From NCBI GenBank assembly GCA_964630775.1, contig CAZVYY010000012.1, positions 1 to 64,000 on the forward strand: a DNA stretch of 64,000 nucleotides. Reading direction: 5' to 3'. Both the position numbers and the translations under genes were made by a program. This stretch comes from Anaeroglomus sp964630775 (GTDB lineage: Bacteria; Planctomycetota; Phycisphaerae; Sedimentisphaerales; Anaerohalosphaeraceae). The notes under the pieces were generated by a model. The model made no database searches, was not told the DNA's origin, and saw nothing but the letters and a program-made list of their open reading frames with translations. Positions 62,352 to 64,000 of this stretch are shown in pieces. The first letter of the stretch is position 1, and each line of letters starts with the position of its first letter.

Positions 62352-63578
62352 ATGAATAACGTCTTTCTTCTCGGCGGTTTTCAAACCGATTTCGCCCGCA
62401 ACTGGGCTCGTGAAAAAAAGCATATCTCCGCAATGATTCGCGAAACCTACGAAGGCAGCCTTGAGTGCACCAAAATCAGGCCCGCCGACATCAGCGCTGC
62501 CTTCGTCGGCAATTTCGCCGCGGAATTGTACTGCATGCAGGGGCATCTCGGTGCATTTTTCGTCGAGCTCGACCCGGCCTTCAAAGGCCTGCCGACCTGC
62601 CGCTATGAGGCCGCCTGCGCCTCCGGCGGGATGGCTGCCTTATCGGCGATGGCCCATATCCAGGCCGGCCTGTATGATTGTGTCGCCGTTGTGGGTGTCG
62701 AGCAGATGAAGACCGTCGATTCAGCCAGAGGCGGCGATTTTCTCGGTACTGCCGCCTGGTATGAACGGGAATCCAAAGGCGTCGAATTTCCCTTCCCCAA
62801 GCTCTTCGGCAAACTCGGCGACGAATACGATAAACGCTACGGCCTCAAGGCCGAACATCTGGCCCGCATCGCCGAAATCAATTATGCCAATGCTCGACGA
62901 AATCCCAACGCCCAGACCCGCGACTGGTATATGAGTTACGACCACGCCTGCGGCACCGGCCAGTACAATCCCGCCATCAGCGGTCGAATTAAAGTGACCG
63001 ATTGCTCCCAGGTCACCGACGGTGCCGCCATCATCTACATGGCCTCGGAAAAATACGCCGCCGATTATGCCCATCGCTGCGGCATCAGCCTTGAGGCTCT
63101 GCCGCGTGTACTCGGCTGGGGCAACACCACCGCCCCCATTGAATTTGCCGTCAAGGTCGAGGATTCCAGAAACGACCCCTATGTCCTGCCCTGGACCCGC
63201 AAGGCCATCACCGACGCCATGCAGCGGGCGGGCCTCAGCTCCTGCTGGCAGTTATCCGCCATTGAAACCCACGACTGCTTTACCACCTCCGAATACATGG
63301 CCATCGATCATTTCGGCCTGACCGAACCCGGGAAATCCTGGCAGGCGGTAGAGCAGGGCGTCATTGCTCTCGGCGGCAGGCTGCCCATCAATCCCTCCGG
63401 CGGTCTCATCGGCTGCGGCCATCCCGTCGGAGCCACCGGCGTCCGTCAGCTTCTCGATGCCTATAAGCAGACCACCGGCTCGGCTTGGGACTATCAGGTC
63501 CCCGGCGCCAGACGTGTTGCCACCCTCAACCTCGGCGGCTCCGCCACCACCAATGTCGTCTTCATCATCGGTTTTTAA
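62352..63578 (+). CDS. Thiolase-family acyl-CoA acyltransferase (SCP-x type)
   Basis: 408 residues. Nucleophile cysteine in YEAACASGGMAAL, second half with AIETHDCFTTSEY and NPSGGLIGCGHPVGATGVRQ (active-site histidine). The order and the HDCF segment fit the lipid-transfer/SCP-x branch rather than the classic beta-oxidation thiolase. It may condense acetyl-CoA units to a 3-ketoacyl-CoA, the substrate of the dehydrogenase just upstream. Both genes read in the same direction, 212 bp apart. Confidence 0.88.
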   Translation: MNNVFLLGGFQTDFARNWAREKKHISAMIRETYEGSLECTKIRPADISAAFVGNFAAELYCMQGHLGAFFVELDPAFKGLPTCRYEAACASGGMAALSAMAHIQAGLYDCVAVVGVEQMKTVDSARGGDFLGTAAWYERESKGVEFPFPKLFGKLGDEYDKRYGLKAEHLARIAEINYANARRNPNAQTRDWYMSYDHACGTGQYNPAISGRIKVTDCSQVTDGAAIIYMASEKYAADYAHRCGISLEALPRVLGWGNTTAPIEFAVKVEDSRNDPYVLPWTRKAITDAMQRAGLSSCWQLSAIETHDCFTTSEYMAIDHFGLTEPGKSWQAVEQGVIALGGRLPINPSGGLIGCGHPVGATGVRQLLDAYKQTTGSAWDYQVPGARRVATLNLGGSATTNVVFIIGF

Positions 63579-63636
63579 TCCTGACGAGCTTCTTGACTCA
63601 CTGCAATTGGTTATTGATTAGCACATTAAAGAATAC

Positions 63637-64000
63637 ATGGAAATAATCCCCTTAAAATCCGAACACGCACAATCCGTCGCTCGACTGCATCAGGAAGGTA
63701 TTCCAACCGGTTTTCTCAGTTCGCTTGGCAGTTCGTTTTTGGCGGAATTGTATGCATCCATCAGCCAAAGCCCTGAAGGATTTGGATTCGTGGCCTGTGA
63801 AAAGGGCGATGTGGTTGGATTTGTAGCTTTTACCACAAATCTCAGGCAATTGTATAAAACTGTCTTGCGGGGGCAGGGTTTAAAACTCATGGGAATACTT
63901 CTGCCCCGCCTGTTTTCGGTTAAAACCATAAAAAAGATTGTCCAGAATATCTTTTACCCCGGAAAAACGAAAAAGCTGAATCTGCCTCAGGCCGAACTCT
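63637..64000 (+). CDS. GNAT acetyltransferase, 3' end beyond the window
   Basis: 121 residues are visible, open to the right edge. MEIIPLKSEHAQSVARLHQE and FLSSLGSSFLAELYAS, then ACEKGDVVGFVAFTTNLR, are typical of GNAT enzymes acting on amino sugars or peptides. The catalytic acetyl-CoA loop may be partly outside the window. ATG 63637 follows a phrase-like spacer with no clear ribosome-binding site. Confidence 0.7.
   Translation, partial: MEIIPLKSEHAQSVARLHQEGIPTGFLSSLGSSFLAELYASISQSPEGFGFVACEKGDVVGFVAFTTNLRQLYKTVLRGQGLKLMGILLPRLFSVKTIKKIVQNIFYPGKTKKLNLPQAEL

Noticed and set aside
60850..63578. Fatty-acid beta-oxidation operon
   Set aside because: Only two of the steps are present, and both neighbours belong to the polysaccharide locus.
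1..64000. CRISPR, tRNA, rRNA or prophage
   Set aside because: I saw no regularly spaced repeats, cloverleaf sequences, ribosomal RNA or phage genes on either strand; direct repeats found are dispersed or phrase-like.

Overview
This window looks like chromosome from a Gram-negative planctomycete, most likely a member of the class Phycisphaerae (moderate confidence). The reasons are several. There are Kdo and Lpt lipopolysaccharide genes next to RNase E/G and a DUF2344 protein. One secreted beta-propeller ends in the short dockerin-like tail common in this group. There is a broken exosortase-type (VPAPGA) surface protein, and a secretin-like (STN-like) domain of the kind seen in these bacteria. 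GH2, GH78 and GH27 glycosidases and a sulfatase lie among housekeeping genes. No rRNA, tRNA, CRISPR array, transposase or phage gene was seen.

Layout. Positions 1-8.4 kb (+) hold the end of PTS enzyme I, DUF2344, RNase E/G, kdsD, kdsC and a very large LptC/LptA-like protein. Positions 8.5-15.8 kb (-) hold a GH2 enzyme, a GH78 rhamnosidase and an EF-G paralogue. Positions 16-24.1 kb hold a fusion-like secreted protein, glycogen phosphorylase, a PH-domain protein (-), two tandem Na+/Ca2+ exchangers and a phosphomannomutase. Positions 24.3-35.6 kb hold a glutaminase-A-like secreted enzyme, a broken exosortase substrate, prfB with its programmed frameshift, a sulfatase, a leucyl aminopeptidase, an alpha-galactosidase, a tiny lipoprotein, folE and a queD-like gene.

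Positions 35.9-64 kb are one long + strand surface-polysaccharide locus of the Wzx/Wzy type. Precursor genes come first: UDP-glucuronate (ugd and an epimerase), GDP-L-fucose (gmd, fcl), and UDP-2,3-diacetamido-glucuronate (wbpB, wbpD, wbpE, wbpA homologues). These are followed by a dockerin-like propeller, a 4-epimerase, a secreted candidate glycosidase, a Wzx flippase, a Wzy polymerase, an acetyltransferase, four glycosyltransferase genes (one cut in half), a membrane-anchored propeller and a PglC-like initiating transferase. The distal end carries a PLP decarboxylase, a GNAT, a 3-hydroxyacyl-CoA dehydrogenase, a thiolase and a second GNAT. I infer that this end makes and attaches a hydroxyacyl decoration on an amino sugar.

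The least expected structure is between genes. A ~104-bp repeat (six copies, all in the same orientation, starting with the hairpin ATACCC-N3-GGGTAT and ending GTATA) sits just upstream of genes. In two copies it supplies the ribosome-binding site and the first base of the start codon. A second class of spacer, made of short stuttering 'phrases', fills many gaps in the polysaccharide locus. Other points of note are a prfB with an extra frame break beyond the usual CTT-TGA-C, a 5-bp duplication that breaks an exosortase substrate, and a 148-residue module shared by two unrelated enzymes.
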